From assembly GCA_008360955.1 (NCBI GenBank), contig LUCM01000658.1, positions 28,404 to 92,403 on the forward strand: a stretch of DNA of 64,000 nt, in the 5' to 3' direction. Made by a program: the position numbers and the translations under genes. Below, piece by piece: positions 12,801-28,054 of the stretch; the first letter of the stretch is position 1, and each line of letters starts with the position of its first letter. The DNA is from Fasciolopsis buskii. Its lineage: Eukaryota > Platyhelminthes > Trematoda > Plagiorchiida > Fasciolidae. The notes below the pieces were generated by a model, which saw only the letters and a list, made by a program, of their open reading frames with translations, ran no database searches and was not told where the DNA came from.

Positions 12801-15800
12801 TGTCTCATTGAGAACCCCACCAACACCAGCAGGATTCGAAGCCTTGGCCTTGTTTTGTTGGTGAGCCGCACTCGCCACCCCACAGTGCCATCGTCGGATT
12901 CTCGTGACGTTCTTTTAGAGCCGTCTCTCCTTACACGAAAACCACCATGATCTTGACATTACTAGTGTTTGTCCTCGGTCGCTTATTCAGTGAGCCCGAA
13001 TCCAGATTATTTCCGACTAGCCACCTGAATGGTGGCTGTTTCCTTGTCCGTGCCTGGTGACCTGGAGCTCTGCCCTGGTTCACGACTGGTACTCAAATAT
13101 GGGCTGGAACGCAGACCGGAAGAAATTGCAAAAAAATCTCGGTTGTATAAGCCTTAAAGGTTGTAGGTTTTAGAACATAACGAAGTAGAATATAACTTCA
13201 TGTTGCTTCTCAATAAAAATACCTATTAGGCTGCATTTCTAGACCCCATTCAAGCTGAGTGTTTCTCAACTTCCCCTTTTTGATCGTTGCCGATCGGGGA
13301 GATTATCGGTTTAGCATCTCAAACAATGTATATTTTATTTAGACTACTACTGCCACGATTTACCTTAGTCTGCATAGTGTCTGAAGCACCGTTCCTGTTT
13401 GTGTTTATCAATTAAACTTTTAGCCGCCTATATCAGGAACTCTTACCGCACAATTTGGATCCGCGATACCGTGACAAACTACGCGAGCGTTTGGAACGCA
13501 GAGAGATGATGCTGCGGCGCAAACACCTTGCAATTCCCGAGTTTTATGTTGGTAAATTTTGTCTGTCTGTTGTTTGTAAAATTGTCAGAGACGATGATGG
13601 TTGGCACTAATTAGGGATACTAAAAGCGCTGTTATTTGTTTGAAATAATGCCACAACTGTGCGTACAACAAATCGATGATCGGCTTCTCAGTATCGGTGT
13701 GTCGCTTTCAGCTCGTCCTGCCTGAATGCAAGCGTTCGCGCACACATTCCTAGATCTCTATACCTACTTCACAATCAATGTGGTTGAGATGAGCACATGG
13801 TCGTCCTCGTCATCATCATTGTTCAGCGTTAAATAACAGGGCCAGGCTCCATTGGCCGCTACCTTTTCTCCAGTGTTACACGTTGCAATAGTTAGATTCA
13901 ATAAGCCAGAAGAACAGACTGAACCTACGCTTGCGGAAGAAAAAACGAATGCCGCAGTAGCCAACACACGGAGTGCAGTCCGATTGTTCAAAATCACATT
14001 TTCAGTAATTTGGATTCGACAGAAAATAATAGCAAGGAACCCACTGTTCACTGTTCGATGCTGTGTCCTTCAAGGTTTCTACCCGGTTAGTTGACCGCGC
14101 ATCCGAACCCAAACCAACAACACGTGAAACACCTACTTTAGCTAGGTTTACTGTACATTTCCTCATTTGACGCTGTCACATCAACTCTTCCCCCCACATA
14201 GCTTCTTCCATTCCCGTGGGAGGAACCGGAAATAAGGCAAGCTTTAGCAGACGAATGTTCGTCTTACGCAATGCGTAATCCAACCAGCGAATTTTATCAA
14301 GCTTTGTGGGCGGAGACAATGTTTTCATAGCTGGCGTTCAATAATAGATTTCTGGTCTGCACTATACTCACTCGGCCGCTGCATCTAATCCTATTGCTTC
14401 TACGCAGACATCGATGATCAAAAACCTCTAAACGACGGGCATCTTCAACTCGAAAACGCCATGTCTGCCAAGTACACAACGTAAGTGAGTGCACTGCGGT
14501 CTTGTACACACGACCTGCAGCGAAATAGCAGGTCTGCACAATAAGCGCTGCGCCACTCGCGCCTTGGATATACGTGAGCTGATCTCCACTACCGTGGTGC
14601 TACCACTAGTCAAGCTGTCGAGATAAGTGAAACGATCAACAATGGTTAGTTCTTCTGCATCTGGTATGCAGTTCGGTGCTACCGTCGTCCAGTCTTGTAA
14701 CAGCACTTTAGACTGAAGGTGCAAAGCACATGCTGAATAGAACCACGGCCCTCGTCAGTTTGTCTAGTGCACATTGCCCATGTTTCGCGGAATCGATTAT
14801 CTAGGTCACACAACTTCTCCGTAGTTATTACTTCGATACCTGCATCCTGAAATCTGGCCTGTTGTTTTGCGTACGTCACTTTTGCGCATTGGTTTCAGAC
14901 GAGATAACAAATAAACTGCGCTTTAAAAAGGTATCCTTCCGAACATCAATGGACCCCTGGTATCTTATGGCACATAAACAATCATTAATCAGGATCTAGC
15001 CATGTCAGTCAATATTACTCTTAAACCACACTGGTCCGCATCTTGATCTGTTCCGTCTCCTAATATATGCAGGGAATATTTTACGATATTTAGCGCAGCT
15101 ACTTCAGTTACGCTGCGTGATTACTGAATTCGTATTTCACTGATGCAACAGCCGCTCAACACGTCTGTTGACCAGCTTGCATGTGAGTGAGCACATTGAA
15201 GCAGCCGAGATCCAGAGGTTGACCAAATTTGACAAACTGTAAGCCACGAAACTGAAAACTACTTACGACGCTATTTGACAACAAACCATTGTAAATTATT
15301 GAGGAAGTTATTAGCGAGGGCGCTATGGATAGGCAGATAGGGATAAGAGAGTTGGTTGGGGTAGAGGTCAGGTTGAGCTAAAAAGGGAGAACTCTGAGCA
15401 CCAGTGTGCTTATCGCCATCCCTTCTGCTCGATCCAGTAGGCAGCGCGTTCCTGATTACCCTGCGCGGCGAATGATGCAGTATAGAATATTTTTTATTCG
15501 TATGGCTCATCAGACATGTTTAACGGGTACTTATATGTAGTCCAACCGCTAAGAAAGGGAACGATTAGAGTTCTCAAAAAAGGCCCTTGGTTCTAACGAG
15601 ATCCTGTCCACACTACAGCTTAGGTGTGGTCCATTCACTCGGACCAGTTATTCTTCCATTCCCTCTTCCAACCGAGTTGTCGGCTCAAATCTACCACCGA
15701 CCTGGAAAACCAAGAGACTACTTCTTCCGACCCCCACCCATGAGTCTAACAGGCACGATTAAATCTTCGGCTGGAGGTAGACCATCCTGTCACAAGGAGA

Positions 15801-18800
15801 CCGAACCTTGACGTGGTGTGACGGCTTGCGTGCCTCCATGATCCAACGAGCAGTACAGGATGAAGTATCTCAAACCGAAGATCCAATTATGCCTGGAAGG
15901 TCAATGGGTAGAGGCCTGATGAAGTAGTCGCCTGGTCCTCCAAGTTGGGGGTTTGATCTGAGTTAGCAGCTCAGTCAGAAAAAAGAGTGGAAGAATAACT
16001 GATCCAAGTAGATGGGCTTCCACTCAGCTATGCCCCGCTGCCTTGCGGTCAGGTTCTTGTCAGAACCAAGGGCTTTGGTCGAAAACCCTAATCGTTCTTC
16101 TGCTTAGTGGCTGGACTCCCTAGCAGCACCCGTCCATCAATCCCTATCAGTTACACGCCTAAAAATAATTCCATACTGAATCGGTCGTCGCGCAGGATAA
16201 TCAGGACCGCGCTGCCCATTGCATCGAATGAGGTGGATAGTGATAAGTATGCTACCGCTCACAATTCCCCTTCATCCAGCCTGTCTTCTGTTCGCAACTC
16301 AATCTGTTTGCCCCTTCTGCCTACCCATGGTGTCCCCACTGATAACACGCCCGATACTCGCAACGGTTCATTGTCAAATAACGTGGCACATGGTTCCCGT
16401 TATACTGGCTCACATGTTCTCAAGCCTCGTCAGCCTCTGAATCTCGGTTCTTTCAATGTGCGCACTTTAATACAGGCTGCCCAACAGGCGCGTTTAGCTC
16501 TGAAAGTGGACTCACTTTCGATTGATGTCTGCTGCGTGAGTGAAACACGAATTCAGGATTGGAGTAGAGTAATTCAACTAACTGCGCCAAATGTCTCGTC
16601 AGAATATTACCTGCACACTTCAGGAGACGAAGCAGCTCAAGCTGTGGGTCAGCGCGGTATAGGAATAGTTTTGAGTGAGAAGACTGAAGCGGCCCTTTGA
16701 GAGTGGATCCCAGTCAACGGTCGCTTGTGCGCCGTGAGACTGCAGGGATCAGTTGGCCTCCGGAAGGATAATAGTGTTAAGCGCAGTTTATTTGTCATCT
16801 CAGCATACGCTCCAATAGACTGCAGCACTGACATGGAGAAAGACGAGTTTTGCGATGACCTCGTCACCCTTGTTTGGAAGAGCAAACGCTCTGACATTGA
16901 AGTGGTAGCAGGTGATTGTAATGCACAAGTTGGAAAACCGAGTACATCGGAGTCCTGTTTACGTGGGCGATGCGCCTTGTCTGCTCAGCGAATAGATAAC
17001 AGAGCGAGGCTTCTCCAATATTGTACCTACAATAACTTATCCCTATCTAGTGCGAATTCCCGACACAGTTCGCGCCACACAGCAACATGGCGCTCTAACT
17101 CGATAGGTAGTCTGATTCAGATCAACCATATTGCAGTAAGCTACCGTTGGCGCAGTTCTGTCCAGAAATGTAGATCATACTGGACCACATACGTGGAATC
17201 GGACCATGCGAGTATCTGGCGTGTCATTAGTGGGGACATTATGGGTGGGCAGAAGGGTCAAAGAGATTGGGTTGGAGACAAGATACCGGTTGAATGAAAG
17301 AGAGGTAGTTCTGAGCAGTAGCATACTTATCACTGCGCACCCTGCTCGATGCAATGGGCAGCGTGCTCCCGATTATCTTGTGCGACGACTAGTGCAGTAA
17401 GGAATTATTTGTAGGCACGCGAAATACGTATATTCAGGGGCAACCACATGTTCCATGAAATGGTAATTTCGGAAGCGATGGATTTCTTTAACTTAAGTTG
17501 CTCGCAGTTCCATCCTCGAGGATACCATATGCAGCTTGACGCGTGAATCCGCGAGATATTGGGTGATCAGTAGCCTTGATAAATGACCGCCAACATTACT
17601 GAATACAGAAATTTGGGGTAATGCAAAAGGTTGCATGTATTGGACCGCGCGACCGAATTGCGCAGCAGCCCATAACACTTAAACGTGAATGCGGCGGATC
17701 TATAATGTGAACGCATCTCACTTTCTAAGTAATCACAACAGCGACATTCCACCGTACACAACCTTTTGTGCCCCTATTGTTTCGCGTCCTTCATCCTCCT
17801 ACTGGATTACCTCATACTATTCGGATTCTACAGGTGACCATGCTAGTAGGAGTGTCACTGAAATAATAGTGCTTCTTGTCTTCTCACTCCCTCCCTCAGA
17901 TGAGGTCTAAATCTCATTGAACCCACTTCCGTTGGCTGATGTACTTCTTCGTCCCCAATGCCTCTTAAAACTTCCCACCTTCACTGTGCAAAAATTGATA
18001 CGTGTAAATCAACAGGAGTGTTTAGCTCGTGCATCAGAGACCATAGCCATTGATGTGTTGCATCCAAGAGACACACATTCAAGACTCCAGCTCTGTTATC
18101 CAATTGAAATGCCCATCTGGTCCTTCCGTGAAGTTTCATCTGAGTCTTCCTGGGGACGCTGAGTCTGCGGCTCCTGGGGTTGCTGGTGTTGATGTGACTC
18201 TCAGTGAGAGGGCTGCGGCTGGACTACTTGACTGGATCCCAGTCGACAGCCCGCTGTACGCAGTGTGACTTGGAGGTTTGTGCAAAGTAAACAGTCCTCC
18301 GTTTGATAGACGCAACTTGCTTGCCGTCTCAGCGTACGCGCCAACAGATTGCAGCCCAGATGGAGTCAAGGACATTTTCTATCATAAGCTGCGCGACCTT
18401 TTGTGCACAGCAGAAGACATGAATGCCCGAGTAGGTCGGTTGTTCTGGACTGAGGAGCATCCAAGAGGTCCTTTTGGTTCAGCTCTTGTCGTTCTGAAAA
18501 CGGAAAGCAGTTGTTAGCTTTGTGCTCAGACCATCAATTGTTTTTCGCTGGTACGAACTTCAGATGTTCGAAATGCCAGTATGTCACCTGGCGTCCGCTC
18601 TCTTCGAGTCAACGGTGCACCCAAATCGACCACATCGCTATTAACTACGCCGTGGATTTCTGATAATTCTTTGTGACTTCCTGACGCATGTTAGCCTACC
18701 CTGGTGGGTAGTGAGACGGAAGCTCAACACAAGTTTCCGCAGGGAGACTGAACATGTTGCCATTATGAAAAGTTACCGCAGCCTGCTTCACCTCATCCGA

Positions 18801-21800
18801 CCTTCTGGTAGGAAAGCATTGGGTGTGAGCGAAACGATCTGTGAAGCTGACGGCTCGCTTATACACAACCAGCGCCGACGTCTTGTACGCTGGGGGGAGG
18901 ACTTTCAAGCATAATTTATCTGTCCCTCAAAGTCAGCCAACCCCATGGCTATTCCGGCAATTGTCCGATGGGCTGCTACAACAGATCCACCACCAACTGA
19001 GGCGGAGATCTTCAGGGAAATCCGAGCCATAGGACGTCATAAAGCGCGGGGCTCCGAAGGGGTTTCTGCAGAATGGAACTAATCAGAGAACTTCGAGTTT
19101 TATTCTCGAAGGTCTGATGCTCCGAGAAAGTCTCCTCATGGGGGGAGAGTTGATCGTTTTATCAGTATTTAAAATGGGCTTGCGCAGTGACTACGCCAAC
19201 TATAGGGACATTAGCCTAATCTCGATAGCGTCAAAGCTACTTTCGTCCGTCATTCTTCGCAGGTTGTACAACACGTATGAAGGGCAAACTCATGAGGAAC
19301 AGGCTGGGTTTCGCACTGGTCGTGGATGAGTTAATCAAATCTTCACCCTGCGACAGGTGTTGGAGTACCGTTTTAGCTCCCAAAGACCAACGGTCATCAT
19401 GTTCCTGTAGTTTCACGCAGTCTTTGACTTTGTTGATGGGTCTGCACTATGGCACTGTTTGTTGGAGAATGAAGTGCCTGAATAGAATGTGTCGATCCTC
19501 AGAGATTTGTGCCGTCATAGGTCAGGTTGGGTTAGGGCTTATGGCTAGCTTTCGCCACCCTTCGTCGTTTCCAATGGAGTACGGTAAGGCTGCCTTATAT
19601 CCCCATTTCTTTTCAACTTTGTCATAGAAGATGTTCTGCAGAACGCTTTATCTGATCTTTTAGACGGTGGAGTTGAACTCCTCCCGGGGAAGAGATATTT
19701 TGTCTTCGAGTATGCCGGTGATATCGTCTTGCTGAGTGACAATGCACAGGCAATTCGATGCGCGTTAGATCGCTTGGCGATTGCGGTATTCAGATGCGGT
19801 GTTAACTTAGGTGAAGTATCGTCTTATGCAAGAATTTTATTTCGGCACTTTGCATGCAGGAATTCAATAATTCAGGTATATTTTCCTGGAATACCTTTCA
19901 TTATTATGCGGCAGTGCCGCATAATTGCACGATCGACTGATTCAGACGCGGCTTTGAAATCAGAAAATCATGGCTTCCTCGTTTACGCTCATCGGTTTTA
20001 TACAAGTTTCGACGCTTTTCTTCTAAAAGAAATTCACGTAGAAACTCCTGTACCGTGTGCGTGCATGCACTGACCAAGTAGCTTGTCATATCAATGCAAA
20101 TTGCTGGAATGTGACAGCAAGTCATAGTTGGTAGAACCGAGCGACAGCAATTATATGATCACTGAGGAAGAATCAGAATATCAGTGATGGATCGGTCGAA
20201 GTCCCTATTGATCGAAGTCATTTGAGAAGTTTTCATGAGTTTGTGATAATTATTTGCTGTATTCAGCCACATCCTCATCAGTTCAATGGAACGTGCTCGT
20301 GAGCTTCAGACCTTGAAGTCTGTATGCCCACTCAGAGGTTGAACTCGATCTAGTCCGACTAATCCCATTGGGTAATCACATCGACTTACTCCGTAGGTAA
20401 TAGACGCCTTAGAGTAATGGTCACTAGGGGAGTCTATCTTTATTCAGATATACCAATCAATCCTACCTATTCAAATCCCGTTTATCCCCTAGATAATATT
20501 TTCTGAACCAAGGGGCTCTACGCCTAACCTCAGAGTCGCTGCCATGGTGACCTCACCCCCTGGCCTCATTCTATGTTATAAAGTGTATCCTGATGGAAAA
20601 AGCGGCGACCAGTGGAATTCACACTGCTGTTTAATGCTGAACAATGGCGAATAATACTTCGGAAATGATAGTGCTCACACCAATGAAATCCACGTACTTC
20701 CCCTCCGAAGTGGCCTTGTTCTTCAGCCTCGAAAGGAAACAGATGCCAATGGTCAGCTAAGCCCTAATGGATAACCGAGTGTCAGCCCGATATCATTGCC
20801 GTTTCATATCGGAAATCGAAACCGGTCTTCTGCTGCTCGACAGTACATTCGATGCATCGCTACTTGGTGAAGTGCAACTGTCTAAATAATAAAATTCATC
20901 CGCCACAAATAACGCTTCTTTTGCAATGATGAGGACTGAATCCAAACCGGCCCAATTACGCAGTACCATTTCAGTCTCAGAAAGTGCATGCGTATGTTTA
21001 CGAAACCTTGTTTACGTCTGCCTGTTTTCGTGATGCTGTATTTTATGGAAGTTGTCCGAATCGAACATTTCGGTAATCAGACCTACAAGAAGCCCTGGTC
21101 TAAAATGACCGGGCGGCGTTTGGACGGGAATACCGCTCTTCGGTATGCAACAGCTTACGAACATCCCGTTTCACTCTTTTGCTTTGTAAGTCGACGAACT
21201 ATGACAAATTTCTACCGGATAATAGAATGCCTACAGAAGAGTCATGGACTTGATATAAAGTCATATTGTGGCATACCCAAGACGTATGATTAACCTTAAG
21301 CTGTTTCCATTTCTTCCATCATTTCTTTGCATTGTTCTTCTGTTCCGTCATGGTTCTGATGGTATATGATTTGCTCCTGGACTGATATTATAATTATGTA
21401 TAAAATGCGTCCATTGGTTTAGTTCTTCACCAGCGAAACCACTTACTGCCGTTCGAGATCGGTATTTGTCAAGAGTGGTTTAGGGTGATATCCACAAAAG
21501 ATTCCACTTTGCTGTATAGATCTCCGATGTAAGAGAGCATGCTGTTGGCATAATTGAGTATTCGTATCACCAGCATGTGGTCACTGAGGGGCTGAGTGTA
21601 TGATGCCAGCCGTTTATCGTCCTTTCTTATGTTTTTTGTTTACAACCTAGACTTTTACGGCAGAAATTCGCCGTGCCTGGATTGACAATAGTGTTCCAAT
21701 AGTGTTCGTTGTCTGGTGATCGTCCTGTGGAACGGTCCGAGATGCTACGCAGATTGTTGATTGCGCCACAAAAAATCCCCTAGTTTTACTCTTCCTTTCG

Positions 21801-24800
21801 CTTAAGTTTCTCACAGTAACCGCTTCTTTCCTTTTCGCTTGTGTTTAGTTTTTCGATGGTAATTAAAATCACTACACAGTGGAAGTTTTATGACTGTAAA
21901 TACTGCACGTCATTTTACCTTACAATAGAAAGTTATCTTGACAACTGAACACTGAAATCTCACTTAATTACAAGCGATTCTCCCAAACATCTTCATCTAT
22001 GCAAATGAGGCGAACGGATTGATTTCGTCAGTTGCAGCTGGTAATTATTCAACTAAAAGTTCTGGACATGTGCAACTATCTCTCGTGACGACTAAAGCCA
22101 ATTGAACGAACGGATCTTTTGAGGAATGAAAGGTTTTGTGTTATATTCGTTTCCCTGTATTGGGCTTGTGATCGTGATCGGAGGCAGCAGATCCCGAGGA
22201 ATGTACAACGTTTCTATTGAATTCGTATGCCACAGATTATTGCTGATTACTGCTGTGAGCACAAAAAATATGTTCCGCTTTATTTCCATCAAGGAATCAT
22301 GTCTGTTGATCATAATTCTGGATGCCACATAAGATCGAGGTAAACCGATCACACATTCGGCGAACATTCGACTTAAAAATCGTAAGGCCTCGTTGTAAAT
22401 TGTTGTAGCATTGGCTGCCGGGTTTCGTCCAATGGTGTACGCCACTTCCGATTGACACCAGCGTTGGCAACGCTGGATAAAGTATGATACTGTTGCTTGT
22501 TGGTAGACGTTCAAGGTTGATAAGCATTCTTTTGTTATACGTGTTATTTGACTTGTCACTTCTTTTCTCACTTGCATTCGTGGATTGATAAAATATCCTT
22601 TCTGAAACACGGTATCACAAAGCGTATCTGTGGCTACGAACGGCGGATCCTCTAATCGAAGAAAAAGTAACTGAAGCAACTGAGCAGCTTGAGAAGGTCG
22701 GCAATTTGCAATGATTTGTTCACACAGGTTAACATCTTTTCTGGCAGCAGTTATTGTGGTTAACATACGATCACACTCCTTTATACTGGTATCGCTTATT
22801 CCGAAACAAAGCCCAATAAGTGGCGGTATCGCTTTGTCGATCCGATCAACAAGTTGCATAAGGATGTTTGGGACATTTGGCAGCATAAAATATAACAGTT
22901 GCCTGTATGACAACGTTCTGGGGAATTCTGTGATTAGAATAAATTTATCCAATTCGGGATATAGATTAGCACTCAGTTCTGCCTCTTCATATGCGCTTAC
23001 GGGAGCTTCGGTTGCATCTGAGGTGTCTGTTCGACTTCCAGTACTTGTTTCGGATATGCTCCGTTGATCGCTGCTTACGGGCCTTCGTGGCATTGGTGTT
23101 ACGAAAAGTCTTTTTACATGTGCATCCGACTCAGACACCCACTGTCGAAATGGATCATTTGAATTCTCCCACTCGATGGTCCAATACGAGGTCATGTGAT
23201 AGGAATAAATGACCCAAGTCGATCGGTGTTTTGCGAGATTAGAATATGATCCATATACCGTTTACTCGGTTGTTGCAGCTAATCGGTCGTTTTTCCCGAT
23301 TCATTTATATCCACTCATTTAGGTATTACCTAAATTCCGTGTCTAATCTCATTTTTCTAGGATCAATTTTGGCGGTTGAAGTAGCCGATAAGTTTGCACC
23401 GAATGGAACACATCGATTTGTGGGCATTTGTATTGAACGATACAATGAAGGTCTTTGGACCACTTTTACTTTACGTAACGTCATCGAAAAGACAGGTACG
23501 TGAACGGTAGACAGTTTTGTTCTCCTAATCATTTCGTACCATCACATCTGTCTTAGCTTTGCTCGAATCGAGCACCATTTATCCGATACCATCCTATTCA
23601 GTTTGCTTATCTCGACGGGCCGATTTTGAGGACGAATCGTGGGCAAATGATTTTCCATAGGATCTGCAGTTCTATATGTACACAACGATAAACACCAATT
23701 GAGAGTTTTCCGGTTCACATAACAAATGAAGCCATTTAGATGGAATGTATACTTCAACGAAGGTTGTGATTCAATGTGTTGGAATCAAGAAAAGGAACAC
23801 AGCGAGGTACCACTGTCCACACCGCATAGCACACAGCCTCCTGTTCCCACCTTTTTATTGCATTTTCGGAAGACGTTAGGATCACCCATACGGAGATGGG
23901 GAGAGCGATGATAAACATGATCCTCATAGTTGAAATGGCATAGAACTGAATAGGGTTTCAGTGAATTGAATGTGGTAACAAGCCCAGCAAAATTAATTGC
24001 TGCTGAATTTCAGAGTAGTCGAATCACCACTCTGTGCGATTCTTTACTGTTACCTTTTGATCCTGTCAGTGTTGGTTGGTGATTTCATTGTTCTTCGAAC
24101 GGTTGCTATCATGAGAAATCCCATTAATTCTAGCAAAAATTTCTTCTGAACCGTATCAGTTTAGTAACCAAAGACAATTCCTAGTTTATCATGCTAGTTG
24201 ATAACAGTCAGTCGCAGCCCCTAATCTGAGGACCCGATCGGTTATAGAATTTATCCATATTCCTTTCAGAATGGTTTTGTTAGCCGGTCACTCGCACCAC
24301 CTTGGCCCTGGTAACTCGATTAGCTCCAGTCTTTATCTCAGTTTCAGACAGCTGGTGCTTGGACATCACGCGACCGATAAATGCAGGTCGTTTGTGGCCA
24401 ATATCTTAACATCTCTTAAGTCTGACTTTTTGAACGGACGTTTTCGCGTGTTTGCAGTGCAATCGGATCACACTGCGAGCTCCTTGGTTCAGTGCGACAT
24501 GCAAGGTCATCAGAAATTACAGAGTTGTGAAGAGGCCTGGGAGGTGCAGCAGTTTACTTGCGCTCGGCTCATCATCACATCTAACCTATAGGGTCCCAGA
24601 GCGCTTCATTGTTGCTAGTACTTATCTGTGATAATTCGTTTGGTGTTCGAAATCGACCTGTGGAATGTTAGGTGTACTTCTAATTGCGTTACTTTCTTTA
24701 TCCCATTCTAACTACCACCATCACTTAAGTTCTTGCACGAGCAAAATGAGATCTTGGCAATGGATAAAAACGCTAAAAATGCTTCATTTAAGGCGCGTTT

Positions 24801-27800
24801 CCCGTAGATTCTTCCGCATATGCCCCGATGACCTATTGAGATACGTACTTCCCCCAGTACATTCGTTTGTTTCCACTAAGGTTGTTCACACTCCGTAATG
24901 TGAATTGACACGATTGCACTTCACATATGGATCAAATATTTCATTGAGTAGGACGTTTTTTTATGTTACCTCTGGATCAGCAGGTTTAATTCTTAGAAAC
25001 TTGAGATTATCGGATGAACGTAACTTCAGAGGGTCTATATAAGTAACAACAACTTAGTACTCCGAATAAGTGCTGTTGAATCTGTAGTAATGTTTTGGAA
25101 GCCTGTTTAAGGAGGAGTTGCGCCTTCGTTCAGCGTACAGATAACGCAGATAGGCTTTACAAATTTATGCAAGCAATCGCAAGCATAACGGTTGTGAAGA
25201 CCGAACTAAACTAATAATTGGGTTCTATACGTGCCTTGAGGTGCTGTGCATAAGTCACAATAAAGGTATCGTTAACAGTGCTCGACTGTTACCAGCTGCA
25301 TCTTTGATTTTCAGAAGATCGCTGATTACTGCTTAAATCGAAACCCGTCTATCAATCCGTGGATGATGCAACAAATCAGACCGCTTTAAAAATCCAGCAT
25401 CAACCAAGCAGCTGAATGTGTTCCTGTAATTCTCAACTTCCTATCGATCGTTGAGATTTTTGAATAACAATCGCGAGCTATTGATCACAGAACGCCATCA
25501 TGTTAAAGGTGTTTAATTCGAACCTAACGTTAACCGTTAACATTTGGTAGGAGACGGGGCTCCGATTCCGTCTGGAAGAACATATCTATTCGTCGATTCG
25601 CTCAGGGTTGAGTTTGTTAGCTTTCCAGTTGGTTTTGGGTCCCAATGTGTTCTTGAGTGAACATGAGGTAAGATTTATTGAGTCTTTACTTTCAGAAAGT
25701 TTCCAAAACCTCTCATGAACCGAACGCAGGAGCTCGCAGCGTACGAGTCACACTGGATCGATTCGCGTGTGCATTATGGATGGACTCAGCGCCAGCGCAC
25801 AAACGTGACGTGCGCCAAGGATCCGGGAATTGCACTAAGATCAAACCATGCCGGCTGCATGCGGATAGGACGGGCTTAGTTTAGATTACTCTACTCCATT
25901 CTAAAATATAAGAAGACCCGTGCGTTCTATGCTCTGTTGTTGGCGCCTATGCTATCGAGGTCCAGATGGAGATCGTAGACAGCGCAACAAGACCATAACA
26001 ATGGTGTTACAGTACCGCATGAAAATCTACCCTAGTGTAGGTCTAAACTATCCGTTATCGATGTGTGACTGTTTTGTAATGCAGAAACGGAAACATGCTT
26101 GTCCTGATATCGACCTGCCAACCGTTGATACGTCCAATATCCAACTGTTTATCGCTCGATTTACTAACTGATATAATCAGCGCGACGTCATCGCAGTTGT
26201 GCCGACTTTTTGGCGAGGTAGTGGATATGGCGATTAATCACCCACTATTCTTAGTGATCTTGGCTTCCTTAATACCGTCTGACTTCCCGGCGAGGTAGAG
26301 ATGTGGAATCCAGTATAATTCAGCTATCACTTCCTTTTGCGTTTTTGGTTTTATTCAGTTTACACAGCCGTTAATCTTGCGGCGACGTATTCCGGTTTTG
26401 ATGGTTACCGCAAACTCACTTCCAGTCTGTTTACTTATAGGGAGAATGACAATACTATTCAAAGGGCTTATAGTTCCAAGCTTTTTTTCTCACTACACAA
26501 TATCATTTGACATGGCAACTGTATACTTCTTTTACATCAGACAACTTTGTAACAGTTACGCGTGCTCCAATTTTCCCGTTAAATATCATCAAATGTTCCC
26601 AATCTGTTTTCCTGATCTTTTGTAGCTGTCGAAATTGCCTACGAGTTGTACAACCCCACAATACAATCGATAGAGGTGTTACTATTGGAGAAACGATTAG
26701 ATCAAAACCTACTCTATCTACGTGATGCACCGCTGGAAGAGAGTCGAATCTCTTTCGATATGACTCCGATCCCACATCCCTCGAATACTCCCGTTCCGGT
26801 CAACACGAAAAAGGTGACTGCTTTCAGACAAACACAGTGTTACTGGCAATCTAGATTTGTCAACTACCACAACATTCCTCCATTAAGTTCAAGTGTGAAA
26901 TTCCGTTGTATTTTACAACATTGCGTTCATTCATTCAAATTGCTTCCGTAATGTCAAGCGATGTACGTGTGTGTGAATGTGTACTTCTTGTATCCACTGC
27001 CTTTTTCGCCTAGGTTGTGTAATTGCAATGCTTCGCATTGAAGAGGTGACCGATCCGCCAGCCTAATTAGTCAGTCAGTGTGAATGCACACGGGACTGTC
27101 ACTGCTCCCCGGATCGATCTGACCAGAAGCAGTCCGAAATCTATTATTTCATGCTCACTCGTATGCATTGCATTGCTACTAGATTTTCTTTAAGCTAAAT
27201 CGATTTGTAGGGTATGATTTATCCAGAAAAAACGCACGGAAGGGTGTTAAGGAACGCCTGATTCATTCCGCTGAAGTTCATGTGGAGAAACAATTTCTGC
27301 ATTCAGTCTGTTGATCTCTTGCCCTAGACTAATCGAAATTTCGAACGACTGTATTTCAATGGTTTTCTATGGGAATGCCTGCAGCTGTGCTGGGGAGAGA
27401 CCGAAAGAAAATGAATGACCAGTGCCTTCTGATTCAACCTGATTGGTGTACATTCACATCATCTGGACTTTTCATTCTAATGGGCCGATTGAGTCAATGG
27501 GTTTGAAAATTTTTGTCGCTCGTTACTCAGGCTGTTGGTTTCCCCATGTTGTTAAAACGTTTCCTATCTAAGTGTCAAACCCAGCAGTCAGATTCTTACG
27601 AGAACTTTTGATCGACTCACTCTTCCACATCTAATAAACTGTAGAACCCCCCTCTTCAAAACGATTTCTCTTGGGCTTTCTCATTTTAGGTAAAACTTTT
27701 ACCACCCCCTTGGAAATTTCAGTGGTTTCTACACGGATATCGGGGCATAGACGATTCCATGTACGATCATTTGGAACCAAAACAACTGGACGAAATACAG

Positions 27801-28008
27801 GACAAGCTCTCCTTAACAGATCGCTATGATCTAATGAAAATGTACCGGTTAGTTTGTTGTTTTCTGTTTGTCCGATTCGGTCGGATTCTTCTGTGCTCCG
27901 ATGTGTTTTAGCATCACAGCTTCAAAGTATCCAGTTAGAAACTTCGCATTCCCAAATATTGGAACATGGTTAGACGACGGGCTGGTTGTCCGGAACTGAC
28001 TCCGCTCT

Positions 28009-28054
<46 letters not shown>

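Noticed and set aside
18136..18375. Minus-strand frames mirrored in both LINE duplicates (also 38,494-38,733)
   Set aside because: They are antisense shadows of the endonuclease domain.
27205..27245. Extra small MRPL19 exon (GTAG followed by GGTATGATTTATCC)
   Set aside because: Exons 5 and 6 already join in phase 0 with expected family sequence, so no extra exon is needed.
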